Positions 1-4,928 of a stretch of DNA of 5,335 bases are shown piece by piece. A model generated the notes under the pieces. The model made no database searches and was not told where the DNA came from. It worked only from the letters and a program-made list of their open reading frames with translations. A program made the position numbers and the translations under genes. Numbering within the stretch: the stretch's first letter is position 1; every line of letters starts with the position of its first letter. This DNA comes from an uncultured Litoreibacter sp. (GTDB lineage Bacteria; Pseudomonadota; Alphaproteobacteria; Rhodobacterales; Rhodobacteraceae): contig CALFWN010000401.1 of NCBI GenBank assembly GCA_937928335.1, positions 1-5,335 of the forward strand. Reading direction: 5' to 3'.

Positions 1-1
1 G

Positions 2-388
2 CTGGTTGGGACCACCAAACCCACGATCAATGCGATCCGGGAGCGCACGCATTGGAATATCCAGAATATCCAGCCGATTGACCCGGTGGCCTTGGGGCTG
101 TGCAAACAGTCCGAGCTTGATCTGGCCGTGCAAAAGGCCAATGCCAAGAAGGCCAAGGATGGCGAGGTGATGAGCGATGATGAGCGCCGCAAGCTGGTCT
201 CGACCGAGCAGTCGCTGGGCGTCCCCGAGGAACCCGCGCTGCCGACCGCGATTGCGGGGCTCGAATCCTTCACGCTGAGCGACGGGCCTGCCGATGACGA
301 CGCGGAGGAAGAACTGCTGGTTGACGCGGATTCGCTGTTCAACCTGCCGGATGGCGACGACCAGCCGGATGTAGAAGACGACAAGTAG
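2..388 (+). CDS. trcR: DUF1013 / cell cycle transcriptional regulator TrcR, C-terminal part (5' end outside window)
   Basis: The frame is open from the first bases to TAG at 386-388 and gives 128 residues with no start, so the gene enters from the left. The first visible residues, LVGTTKPTINAIRERTHWN, followed by PIDPVALGLCKQSELD, match the conserved core of the DUF1013 family, annotated in alphaproteobacteria as the cell-cycle transcriptional regulator TrcR. The segment with TTKPTINAIRERTHW looks like the recognition part of a helix-turn-helix, which is inference. After it comes a Lys/Ala-rich helix (LAVQKANAKKAKDGE). The tail, roughly the last 60 residues, is very acidic and poor in aromatic residues, ends in DDQPDVEDDK and is probably disordered. 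A short GTG-initiated version from 86 is possible, but the homology begins upstream of it, so this is a truncated larger gene. A strong terminator follows 41 bp downstream. Confidence 0.85.
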   Translation: MVGTTKPTINAIRERTHWNIQNIQPIDPVALGLCKQSELDLAVQKANAKKAKDGEVMSDDERRKLVSTEQSLGVPEEPALPTAIAGLESFTLSDGPADDDAEEELLVDADSLFNLPDGDDQPDVEDDK

Positions 389-429
389 ACAGAGTCGCGC
401 CAGATTCGCCCATGCGAGGCGGCTAATAG

Positions 430-470
430 AACCACCGCCGCCGGTCAGACGGGGCGGTGGTTTCTTATTT
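430..470 (+). terminator. Rho-independent terminator after trcR
   Basis: A perfect 10-bp stem, AACCACCGCC at 430-439 against GGCGGTGGTT at 453-462, can be extended by an inner CCG/CGG pairing (441-443 with 450-452). It is followed by the T-rich tract TTTCTTATTT. This is a textbook intrinsic terminator 41 bp past the trcR stop codon. It should end that transcript, so the acetyltransferase downstream needs its own promoter. Confidence 0.9.
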
Positions 471-521
471 ACGTTAGGTCAGCGGAGCGTTTGGCGGCGG
501 ATTTCCTCCGAAGGTGACGCA

Positions 522-534
522 AGCGTGTCACGCT
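522..534. repeat. 13-nt perfect palindrome (possible operator)
   Basis: AGCGTG T CACGCT has six-base arms around a single central base. An overlapping GTGAC (514-518) and GTCAC (527-531) pair gives a second dyad. It lies outside coding sequence and 12 bp before a DnaA box. The symmetry suits a dimeric DNA-binding protein, but no particular regulator is indicated and chance is possible. Confidence 0.4.
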
Positions 535-546
535 AGATTATGACAG

Positions 547-555
547 TTATCCACA
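547..555 (+). promoter_or_regulatory. DnaA box, perfect consensus
   Basis: TTATCCACA matches the strict DnaA-box consensus TTATNCACA at all nine positions. It lies in non-coding DNA. Only one box is seen, with no AT-rich unwinding region or box cluster nearby, so this is not a replication origin. A single intergenic box could be a DnaA-dependent regulatory or titration site, or chance. Binding is inferred from the motif only. Confidence 0.55.
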
Positions 556-564
556 GGCGCTCAC

Positions 565-581
565 CAGATGTTGGGCATCTG
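565..581. repeat. Short hairpin, 6-bp stem
   Basis: CAGATG (565-570) and CATCTG (576-581) form a perfect six-base stem around the five-base loop TTGGG. There is no T-tract after it, so it is not a terminator. It may be a protein-binding dyad or part of a leader RNA. It starts 9 bp after the DnaA box. Confidence 0.4.
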
Positions 582-689
582 TGATTTGATGTAGCGATAG
601 CGGCCGCTGGCAGCGACTGGACGGGCGAATTCAGTGCTGCCGGACGGCGTTTCTTGATAGGGTCAGCGCGTGGGGTCAAAAGTACCGGA

Positions 690-704
690 TTGACGCAGGG
701 TCAA
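690..704. repeat. TTGAC-N5-GTCAA inverted repeat
   Basis: TTGAC (690-694) and GTCAA (700-704) are symmetric around GCAGG, and another GTCAA lies just upstream at 675-679. It sits 127 bp before the acetyltransferase start, a fair position for an operator in that gene's upstream region. TTGACG also resembles a -35 element, but the expected -10 position (around 713-718, TTTCGG) is poor. Confidence 0.3.
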
Positions 705-830
705 CTTGCAATTTTCGGTAGCGTTCTGTTTTCAAATGGTTATTTACCCTACCTGCAGCGGGTCTCTGCTTTGCCGGTACGGGGAGAATGTAGCGAAATG
801 TTACCTGGACTGAATTGTGGGACGGCGTAA

Positions 831-1475
831 ATGAAAGTTGATCGAAACTACGGGAAGCCGGAAAATATGTCCGAGGCAATTGTCCACATTCACGGGGTCA
901 CACCGTCTGGCGAGGCCAAGTCGAATGACGGGACAACGGATTGCAACCCGGAAGGTATCCCGTTCCGCGATCTGATCCGTGAGGATTTCGAAACCCATGA
1001 GCGCGACGTCTTCTCGCAAGGGTTCTGGGCGCTGTTCTGGCATCGGTTCGGCAACCTGCGGATGAAAGTTAAGACACGGGCTTTGCGCATCCCCTTGTCG
1101 CTGACCTACCGGGTGATGGCGAAACTGTCTGAATGGATGAGTGGCATCTACCTACCCTATACGGTGCTGGTGGGGCGCCGCGTGAAGCTGGAGCATTTCG
1201 GCAGCATGATCCTTGTGGCTGACAGGATTGGCGACGGCGTCACCATCCGTCAAAATACCACTTTTGGCATTGCAAGCGTTGACACCCCGCAAGGCCGCCC
1301 ATCTATCGGCGACCGGGTCCAGATTGGCGCTGGTGTGGTGATCATTGGCGATATCGAGGTGGGCGACGACGTGGTGATCGGCGCAAATGCTGTGGTCAAC
1401 AAGTCGATCCCGTCCGGGGTTACCGTTGGTGGTATTCCGGCCCGCATCATGCAGTCGCGGGTCGCCGCGGAATAA
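831..1475 (+). CDS. Serine-acetyltransferase-like (hexapeptide-repeat) O-acetyltransferase
   Basis: The 214-residue protein has an N-terminal helical part (about 43-110, FRDLIREDFETHERD, WHRFGN) and a left-handed beta-helix of hexapeptide repeats (about 111-206), with turns such as IGDGVTI, IGDRVQIGAGVVI, VGDDVVIGANAVV and the closing GVTVGGIPAR. This is the LbH_SAT/CysE-type fold, which moves an acetyl group from acetyl-CoA to a hydroxyl. H122 in LEHFGS aligns with the CysE catalytic His. The second active-site His (KRHPTIG in CysE) is replaced here (GRPSIG, 156-160). That, and the resemblance to acetyltransferases of polysaccharide clusters, makes a sugar or other non-serine acceptor possible. 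Two starts compete: ATG 831, with weak GGGA 8 nt upstream, and ATG 867 (MSEAIV), with GGAA close before it. Homology begins only near residue 43, so it does not decide. The gene ends 8 bp from the convergent SDR gene. Confidence 0.85.
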   Translation: MKVDRNYGKPENMSEAIVHIHGVTPSGEAKSNDGTTDCNPEGIPFRDLIREDFETHERDVFSQGFWALFWHRFGNLRMKVKTRALRIPLSLTYRVMAKLSEWMSGIYLPYTVLVGRRVKLEHFGSMILVADRIGDGVTIRQNTTFGIASVDTPQGRPSIGDRVQIGAGVVIIGDIEVGDDVVIGANAVVNKSIPSGVTVGGIPARIMQSRVAAE

Positions 1476-1483
1476 GCCCTGGA

Positions 1484-2290
1484 TCAGTGCGCCGCGGTCT
1501 CGACCGGGTCGAGCAGGGTGCGGCCACCATCAATTGTCATCACCTGACCGGTCATGAACCCCGCCCCGTCCGAGGAGAGGAATTGCGCGGCATCCGCGAC
1601 CTCCCCCGAATTGCCGATGCGGCCAAGGGGCGTGTGTTTGGTGATGTCCTCGCGCAGCCCGTCGGTTTCCTTCAGCGCCTGTTTTAAAGAGGCGGACATG
1701 ACCGAGCCGAACGCAATCGCGTTGACCCGGATATGGTGTGGTGCCAGCGCCAGCGCCATTGTGCGCGTCATCTGATCCATAGCGGCATTGGCGATGGAGA
1801 ACCCCATCAACCCGGGCCGCGAGCGCTGCCCCGCGATGGAGGACAGGTTGACGATGGAGCCCGCAAGCTCGCCGGGCTCTGCATCTTCGGCCTGCTCGAT
1901 CATTTTCCGGGCGACCTGCTGGGACAGTTTCAGGCTGGAGAGCAGGTTTTGCTGCAACATGATCTCGACGCTGTCATCATCGACATTGAGCGCATCTGTG
2001 GGCAGCACCTGCCGGGATGCGTTGATCAGAATGTCGATCCGGTCAAACGCGTCGAGCGTGGCGTTGATCAGGTTGGAATGGCTCAGCTTCTCGCGCAGGT
2101 CGCAGGCGAAGATGCGTGAATTGCCGGTGTCTTCCTCGTCATCGGGGACCTCGGCGCGCAGGCTGTCCTCGTCGCGGTCGATCATCATCACATTGGCCCC
2201 CTGGGCTATGAAATGGCGCGCGATGGCCAGCCCGACACCATTGGCTGCCCCGGTGACGATGGCGGTTTTTCCCGAGATAGAGAAGGACAT
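1484..2290 (-). CDS. SDR-family protein with altered catalytic residues
   Basis: The 268-residue length and layout are those of a classical short-chain dehydrogenase/reductase. The Rossmann motif TGAANGVG (13-20) binds the dinucleotide, and Asp38 at the end of strand 2 suggests NAD(H) rather than NADP(H). INAS (89-92) replaces the usual NNAG. N115 matches the structural Asn, and S151 in NLSSIAG matches the catalytic Ser. Thirteen residues later, where Tyr is expected, stands F164 (codon TTC), and the Lys position is N168 (codon AAT), so YxxxK is FSIAN. The C-terminal part (HHIRVNAIAFGSV, GQVMTIDGG) is normal. I infer weak or no reductase activity, or a binding or regulatory role; substrate unknown. 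The start is supported by AAGGA at 2299-2303, 8 nt before ATG. It is the last gene of the clpS cluster. Confidence 0.9.
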   Translation of the reverse strand: MSFSISGKTAIVTGAANGVGLAIARHFIAQGANVMMIDRDEDSLRAEVPDDEEDTGNSRIFACDLREKLSHSNLINATLDAFDRIDILINASRQVLPTDALNVDDDSVEIMLQQNLLSSLKLSQQVARKMIEQAEDAEPGELAGSIVNLSSIAGQRSRPGLMGFSIANAAMDQMTRTMALALAPHHIRVNAIAFGSVMSASLKQALKETDGLREDITKHTPLGRIGNSGEVADAAQFLSSDGAGFMTGQVMTIDGGRTLLDPVETAAH

Positions 2291-2313
2291 CGGCGTGTTC
2301 CTTTGACAAGACT

Positions 2314-2331
2314 TTGGCCACGTTAGGCCAA
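2314..2331 (-). repeat. Intercistronic hairpin between methyltransferase and SDR gene
   Basis: TTGGCC and GGCCAA form a perfect six-base stem with a six-base loop. In the leftward transcript the stem begins one base after the methyltransferase stop codon and ends before the Shine-Dalgarno AAGGA of the SDR gene. No U-tract follows, so it is more likely an mRNA-stabilising or processing structure than a full terminator. This role is inferred from position only. Confidence 0.5.
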
Positions 2332-2332
2332 G

Positions 2333-3328
2333 CTAGGTACGGGTAGAAGCTTTTTTGGGGGTCTGGGCGTGGATCACCTTAAACCCGCCGGTTTGCGCCA
2401 TGATGCTGACCTTGCGAAACCGCGTCTCAAGCGTGGCCTCATAGGGCAGGTTGCGGTTTGCGACCATCCAGAGCTGGCCCTTGGGCTTCAGCATATCGGC
2501 GGCTTTCTCGATGAAGCGCGCGCCCAGCGCGGGGTCTGGCTTGCGCGAGACATGGAAGGGCGGATTGGTGACGACCGCGTCAAAGCCTGATTGTGTGATC
2601 TGGCCGACATCGCCCCAGAGGAAGCTGGCGCGGGGGTCCTGGACGTTGTGTCTGGCGCATTCGGTGGCGTGGTAGTCGGCCTCGATCCCGGTCAGGGCGG
2701 TCACGGCTTTTGATTTCAGGATTTCGCCTGCCAGATAGCCCCAGCCTGCGCCAAGATCGGCGACGCTGCCTTTTAGCGGCGGCAGGGCCTCGGCCAGCAG
2801 TTTCGAGCCTGCATCCGGCCCATCGGTAGAGAAGACGCCTGCGCGGGTGATCCAGCCGTTGGGATAGCGATAGGTGACCTCCTGCCATGCGCTGAGATCG
2901 GGGGCAGTGTCGGGGCGCGTGAACCACAGTAGTTTTCCGTGGGCCTTGGAGTAGCTTTGCACGCCGTCGAAGGTGGCTTTCAGCTGCTTGGCCAGACTGT
3001 CGATGCCGCCGGTCTTGTCGCCATCGACCGCGATCATGCCGCCGGGTGCGGTGAGGGCCACGGCTTGGGCGATCAGGTCAAATGTCGCCGGTTTGGAGCG
3101 GTCCGGCGTGATCAGCGCGTTCTGGCTGGGCTGGGTTGCGGTGGGGCTGGTCGCAATGCCGCGGGCCTGCAGGCGGGCATGGTCGGGAAAGAAGGTTTGC
3201 GTGGCGGCCAGCTGCGGGGGGTCAATGCCGCAGACCCCGTCACCGGGCGCATTGAGCCATGTCAGCGTGCCCTCGGGCAGGGGCAGTTCGCCGCTTTGGG
3301 CTGCGAGCAGGAGGCGGGATGTGGTCAT
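2333..3328 (-). CDS. RsmC/RlmG-type class I SAM-dependent methyltransferase (probable rRNA guanine N2-methyltransferase)
   Basis: The 331-residue protein has the two-part build of RsmC/RlmG enzymes. A degenerate N-terminal methyltransferase-like domain (about 1-140, with KAHGKLLWF near 128-136) precedes a catalytic C-terminal MTS domain. Motif I is VADLGAGWGYLAG (189-201), the acidic residue after strand 2 is in GIEAD (214-218), and motif IV is NPPFH (255-259), typical of enzymes that methylate exocyclic amino groups of bases. RsmC acts on G1207 of 16S rRNA and RlmG on G1835 of 23S rRNA; which target applies here cannot be told by reading. GQLWMVANRNLPYE (284-297) is a family signature. ATG 3328 gives the expected N-terminus (SRLLLAAQSGELPLPEG), though no good Shine-Dalgarno precedes it. 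It starts 33 bp after clpS on the same strand, so cotranscription is likely. Confidence 0.88.
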   Translation of the reverse strand: MTTSRLLLAAQSGELPLPEGTLTWLNAPGDGVCGIDPPQLAATQTFFPDHARLQARGIATSPTATQPSQNALITPDRSKPATFDLIAQAVALTAPGGMIAVDGDKTGGIDSLAKQLKATFDGVQSYSKAHGKLLWFTRPDTAPDLSAWQEVTYRYPNGWITRAGVFSTDGPDAGSKLLAEALPPLKGSVADLGAGWGYLAGEILKSKAVTALTGIEADYHATECARHNVQDPRASFLWGDVGQITQSGFDAVVTNPPFHVSRKPDPALGARFIEKAADMLKPKGQLWMVANRNLPYEATLETRFRKVSIMAQTGGFKVIHAQTPKKASTRT

Positions 3329-3361
3329 GGGAGACAGGCTACCGGGGACGGGCGCGGGCGC

Positions 3362-3691
3362 CTATTCCTTTTCCATCGTGCATTGCAGCGGATGCTGGTT
3401 GCGGCGGGCGAAATCCATCACCTGAACCACTTTGGTTTCCGCAATCTCGAAGGCGAAGACGCCCACAACGGCGAGGCCCTTTTTGTGGACGGTCAACATG
3501 ATCTCGACCGATTGGGCGTGGTTGATGCCGAAGAATTTCTCCAGCACCAGCACAACGAATTCCATCGGGGTGTAGTCGTCATTGAGAAGCATGACCTTAT
3601 AAAGCGGCGGCTTCTTGGTCTTTGGCTTGGTTTTGGTTGCCACACCGGTATCGACGCCCGTATCACGGTCGTCGCTATCGTCATCTGACAT
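3362..3691 (-). CDS. clpS: ATP-dependent Clp protease adaptor ClpS
   Basis: ClpS delivers substrates bearing N-degrons (Leu, Phe, Trp or Tyr at the N-terminus) to the ClpA unfoldase of ClpAP. The 109-residue protein begins with a charged, flexible extension (1-27, many Asp, Thr, Lys), the part that in known ClpS engages ClpA. The fold then runs from [17 protein letters not shown] (30-46) to [10 protein letters not shown] at the C-terminus. N37, D38 and D39 match the residues that bind the substrate alpha-amino group, M43 the gatekeeper, and H69 in TVHKKG the pocket His. I chose ATG 3691: an upstream in-frame ATG at 3778 would add 29 residues unlike the family and run through the likely promoter. 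No strong Shine-Dalgarno is seen. The gene after it is not clpA, the usual partner in many proteobacteria, but an RsmC-like methyltransferase. Confidence 0.95.
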   Translation of the reverse strand: MSDDDSDDRDTGVDTGVATKTKPKTKKPPLYKVMLLNDDYTPMEFVVLVLEKFFGINHAQSVEIMLTVHKKGLAVVGVFAFEIAETKVVQVMDFARRNQHPLQCTMEKE

Positions 3692-3738
3692 GGTGATTTC
3701 GAACGGTGTCACGTGGGCGTACCTTAAACGAGTCGAAT

Positions 3739-3766
3739 TTGGCGGTGAGAGTTCAGTATATAGGAT
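3739..3766 (+). promoter_or_regulatory. Candidate promoter for the HAD hydrolase
   Basis: TTGGCG (3739-3744) and TAGGAT (3761-3766) are spaced by 16 bp, and each matches four of six consensus bases. The position is 46 bp before the ATG at 3812. It overlaps the candidate clpS -10 on the other strand, so the two promoters could compete. The match is modest and no alternative stands out. Confidence 0.3.
3755..3760 (-). promoter_or_regulatory. Candidate -10 element for the clpS cluster
   Basis: Read leftward, TATACT matches the -10 consensus TATAAT at five of six positions. It lies 63 bp before the clpS ATG in the 120-bp divergent gap. At 16-18 bp upstream the -35 region reads around TTTCTG, which is a poor match, so the promoter may be activator-dependent or the call wrong. 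Confidence 0.4.
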
Positions 3767-3811
3767 AGCGGCCGCCACAGAAAAGGCCTCTGCGGTTAAA
3801 CACGGGTTAAG

Positions 3812-4510
3812 ATGTCACAAACGATCACCACAATCGGCTTTGATGCCGACGACACGCTTTGGCAGAACGAGGAGTTCTTTCGGCTGACGGAGGAGCGGTT
3901 TGCCCTGTTGCTGGCGGAGTTTGTCGAGGCGGATCATCTGGCGGAGCGCTTGTTGCAGGCGGAGCGGCGCAATCTGGGGAAATACGGGTTCGGCATCAAA
4001 GGCTTTGTGCTGTCGATGATCGAGACGGCGATTGAGGTGACGGATCAGAGCGTGCCGGCCTCGGTGATTGCCGAGATCATCGCGGCGGGGCAGGAGATGC
4101 TGGCGCATCCTATCCACCTGCTGCCGCATGTGGAGGAGACGGTGGGGGCGCTGGCGGAGCGGTTTCAGCTGGTGATGATCACCAAGGGCGACCTTCTGGA
4201 TCAGGAGCGCAAGCTGGCGCAGTCGGGGCTGGGGCAGATGTTTGACGCGGTGGAGATCGTCTCGGACAAGGTGCCGCAGACCTATATCAGGGCCTTCATG
4301 CGGCACGGCGACGGGCCGGAGCGGGCGGTGATGGTGGGTAATTCGATGAAGTCTGACGTGGTGCCTGCGATTGAAGCCGGGGGCTGGGGCGTGCATGTGC
4401 CTGCCGCCTTTGAATGGGAGATCGAACGGGCGGAGGCGCCGGTGGGCCATCCCCGGTTTCGGGTGCTGGCGGATTTGGGCGGGCTGGTGGAGCTGCTTGA
4501 TCAGCTGTGA
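3812..4510 (+). CDS. HAD-superfamily hydrolase (phosphatase-like)
   Basis: The 232-residue protein carries all four HAD motifs in order. Motif I is FDADDTLW (10-17), with D11 as nucleophile and D13 as acid/base. A helical cap (about 20-100) follows. Motif II is T124 in VMITKGD, motif III K153 in SDKVPQ, and motif [11 protein letters not shown] (175-183), where D182 would help hold Mg2+ and N177 stands where many relatives have Asp (GDS). The family removes phosphate from small phosphorylated metabolites; the GNS-K-SD form is a recognised subgroup, but I cannot name the substrate. ATG 3812 puts motif I at the usual distance from the N-terminus. The preceding GGGTTAAG is a weak ribosome binding site. 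The gene is divergent from clpS (120 bp) and convergent with the recR end. A long antisense frame over it is only a shadow. Confidence 0.9.
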   Translation: MSQTITTIGFDADDTLWQNEEFFRLTEERFALLLAEFVEADHLAERLLQAERRNLGKYGFGIKGFVLSMIETAIEVTDQSVPASVIAEIIAAGQEMLAHPIHLLPHVEETVGALAERFQLVMITKGDLLDQERKLAQSGLGQMFDAVEIVSDKVPQTYIRAFMRHGDGPERAVMVGNSMKSDVVPAIEAGGWGVHVPAAFEWEIERAEAPVGHPRFRVLADLGGLVELLDQL

Positions 4511-4512
4511 GC

Positions 4513-4524
4513 GGCGCATGCGCC
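4513..4524. repeat. 12-bp perfect palindrome after the HAD gene
   Basis: GGCGCATGCGCC is self-complementary and starts two bases past the HAD stop codon. A second perfect palindrome, GGCTTAAGCC, lies at 4530-4539. Both are in the convergent gap and may be part of the termination structure; no other role is visible. Confidence 0.45.
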
Positions 4525-4560
4525 GGATTGGCTTAAGCCTCTGGAAAGGCGTCTTTTTTT
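4521..4560 (+). terminator. Probable intrinsic terminator of the HAD hydrolase
   Basis: A run of seven Ts (4554-4560) follows G+C-rich foldable sequence. CGCC (4521-4524) can pair with GGCG (4548-4551). Alternatively CCGGA (4523-4527) pairs with TCTGG (4540-4544) around a GGC-TTAA-GCC hairpin. GCCT (4537-4540) with AGGC (4547-4550) is a third option. The stems are imperfect, but the T-run and position 43 bp after the stop codon support a terminator. Confidence 0.5.
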
Positions 4561-4590
4561 AAAATTCTGAAAGGTTTTGTTAACCGGGCG

Positions 4591-4662
4591 TCAGAGCGCC
4601 TTCCGGGCCTTGAGCGCGGCGGAGATGGTGCCGTCATCGAGATAATCAAGTTCGCCGCCGAT
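4591..4662 (-). CDS. recR: Recombination mediator RecR, C-terminal fragment (cut by the junction)
   Basis: On the minus strand, reading to TGA at 4593-4591, the last 23 codons give IGGELDYLDDGTI followed by SAALKARKAL. GGELDYLDDGT is the hallmark C-terminal segment of alphaproteobacterial RecR, the RecFOR-pathway mediator that loads RecA at gaps. In RecR this is preceded by a conserved A-x-G-V-P. Here the upstream codons read GAHAAD, and further upstream the frame becomes antisense to a Lys-rich gene, so RecR identity stops at about 4662. The rest of the gene (roughly 175 codons in typical RecR) is missing. It is convergent with the HAD hydrolase. The short length limits confidence, but the motif is distinctive. 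Confidence 0.8.
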   Translation of the reverse strand: MGGELDYLDDGTISAALKARKAL

Positions 4663-4668
4663 GTCGGC
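4660..4668. other. Junction of two unrelated genomes (probable assembly chimera)
   Basis: Left of this point the minus strand encodes alphaproteobacterial RecR; right of it the plus strand encodes an actinobacterial Ffh tail. Both genes are cut inside their coding sequence, face in opposite directions and come from different phyla. The sequence GCCGCCGATGTCGGCGGC (4654-4671) is a low-complexity, nearly self-complementary GCC/GGC stretch, the kind of place where two contigs could be wrongly joined. The exact base cannot be fixed by eye. Confidence 0.75.
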
Positions 4669-4914
4669 GGCATGGGCACCAAAAAGGCCCGTGGCTCCGG
4701 CCGCAAGAACAAGAAAAAGGGCAAGGGTGGCAAGGGAGCAAAGGGCGGTGGCCGCGTTACCGCCAAGGGCGGCAACAAGCCGGTAAAGGCCAACGGCCGC
4801 GTTACGCCAAAGGGCTCGAAGTCGACCAAAGCCCCACTGATGCTGCCAGGACTCGACCGTCTCGACATGGACGATCTAGACCGCCTGGCCGACGAGTTCG
4901 ACGCTCAATCCTGA
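4666..4914 (+). CDS. ffh: Signal recognition particle protein Ffh, C-terminal tail (5' part missing)
   Basis: The frame from the junction to TGA at 4912-4914 encodes GGMGTKKARGSG, a run very rich in Lys and Gly, and an acidic end with LPGLDRLDMDDLDRLADEF. Ffh binds 4.5S RNA and signal peptides and, with FtsY, targets membrane proteins. In actinobacteria its M domain is followed by such a basic Gly/Lys tail. The GTPase (NG) domain and the RNA-binding M domain are absent, lost at the junction. The identification rests on the tail composition and, more strongly, on rpsP directly downstream, the usual neighbour of ffh. ATG 4672 is an internal Met, not a start: no ribosome binding site precedes it, and the upstream sequence is antisense recR. 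GRVT-A/P-KG occurs twice, 15 residues apart. Confidence 0.7.
   Translation, partial: GGMGTKKARGSGRKNKKKGKGGKGAKGGGRVTAKGGNKPVKANGRVTPKGSKSTKAPLMLPGLDRLDMDDLDRLADEFDAQS
4750..4815 (+). repeat. Two-copy 45-bp-period repeat in the ffh tail
   Basis: GGCCGCGTTAC begins at 4750 and again at 4795. The following bases also correspond (CGCCAAGGGC and GCCAAAGGGC), giving the peptide repeat GRVT-A/P-KG. It points to internal duplication in the low-complexity basic tail. Confidence 0.65.
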
Positions 4915-4928
4915 CCCTAGCCATGCCG

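Larger units (their letters stand above)
471..830. other. Gene-free intergenic region between trcR terminator and acetyltransferase
   Basis: About 360 bases hold no convincing coding sequence. The small minus-strand frames overlapping 676-1090 have no recognisable protein and no Shine-Dalgarno sequence that I can see, and they overlap the acetyltransferase 5' end. The region contains a DnaA-box consensus (547-555), a 13-nt palindrome (522-534), a hairpin (565-581) and a TTGAC/GTCAA dyad (690-704), listed separately. It should also hold the acetyltransferase promoter. TTGCAA at 706-711 could be a -35 element, but no good -10 sits at the right distance, so I do not call one. Confidence 0.7.

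Noticed and set aside
547..555. Replication origin at the DnaA box
   Set aside because: There is a single box, no AT-rich unwinding element and no origin-linked genes nearby.
596..607. The 12-mer GATAGCGGCCGC, also found at 3764-3775
   Set aside because: Two copies of a G+C-rich 12-mer in intergenic DNA could be a shared site, but the flanks do not match and there is no symmetry beyond the GCGGCCGC core; treated as chance.
676..1090. Small minus-strand frames upstream of and inside the acetyltransferase 5' end
   Set aside because: They have no ribosome binding site that I can see and no recognisable protein, and they overlap a well-supported gene.
1788..2306. A 172-codon plus-strand frame over the SDR gene
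   Set aside because: It is the antisense shadow of the SDR coding sequence, with low-complexity Ser/Arg-rich translation and no domain.
2939..3688. A 249-codon plus-strand open frame over the methyltransferase and clpS genes
   Set aside because: It is antisense to two well-supported genes, has no recognisable motif and crosses their intergenic gap; G+C-rich codon bias makes such shadow frames common.
3815..4519. A 234-codon minus-strand frame covering the whole HAD gene
   Set aside because: Its Arg/His/Gln/Leu-rich composition is typical of the antisense of a G+C-rich gene, and the plus strand has all four HAD motifs.
4533..4868. A 111-codon minus-strand frame with a Pro-rich translation
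   Set aside because: It is antisense to the Lys/Gly-rich ffh tail, out of frame with recR, and spans the junction; its Pro/Phe-rich runs are the complement of Gly/Lys codons.
4666..4914. A stand-alone small Lys/Gly-rich histone-like protein starting at ATG 4672
   Set aside because: It has no ribosome binding site, its upstream is antisense recR at a chimeric join, and rpsP directly downstream fits an ffh 3' end much better.
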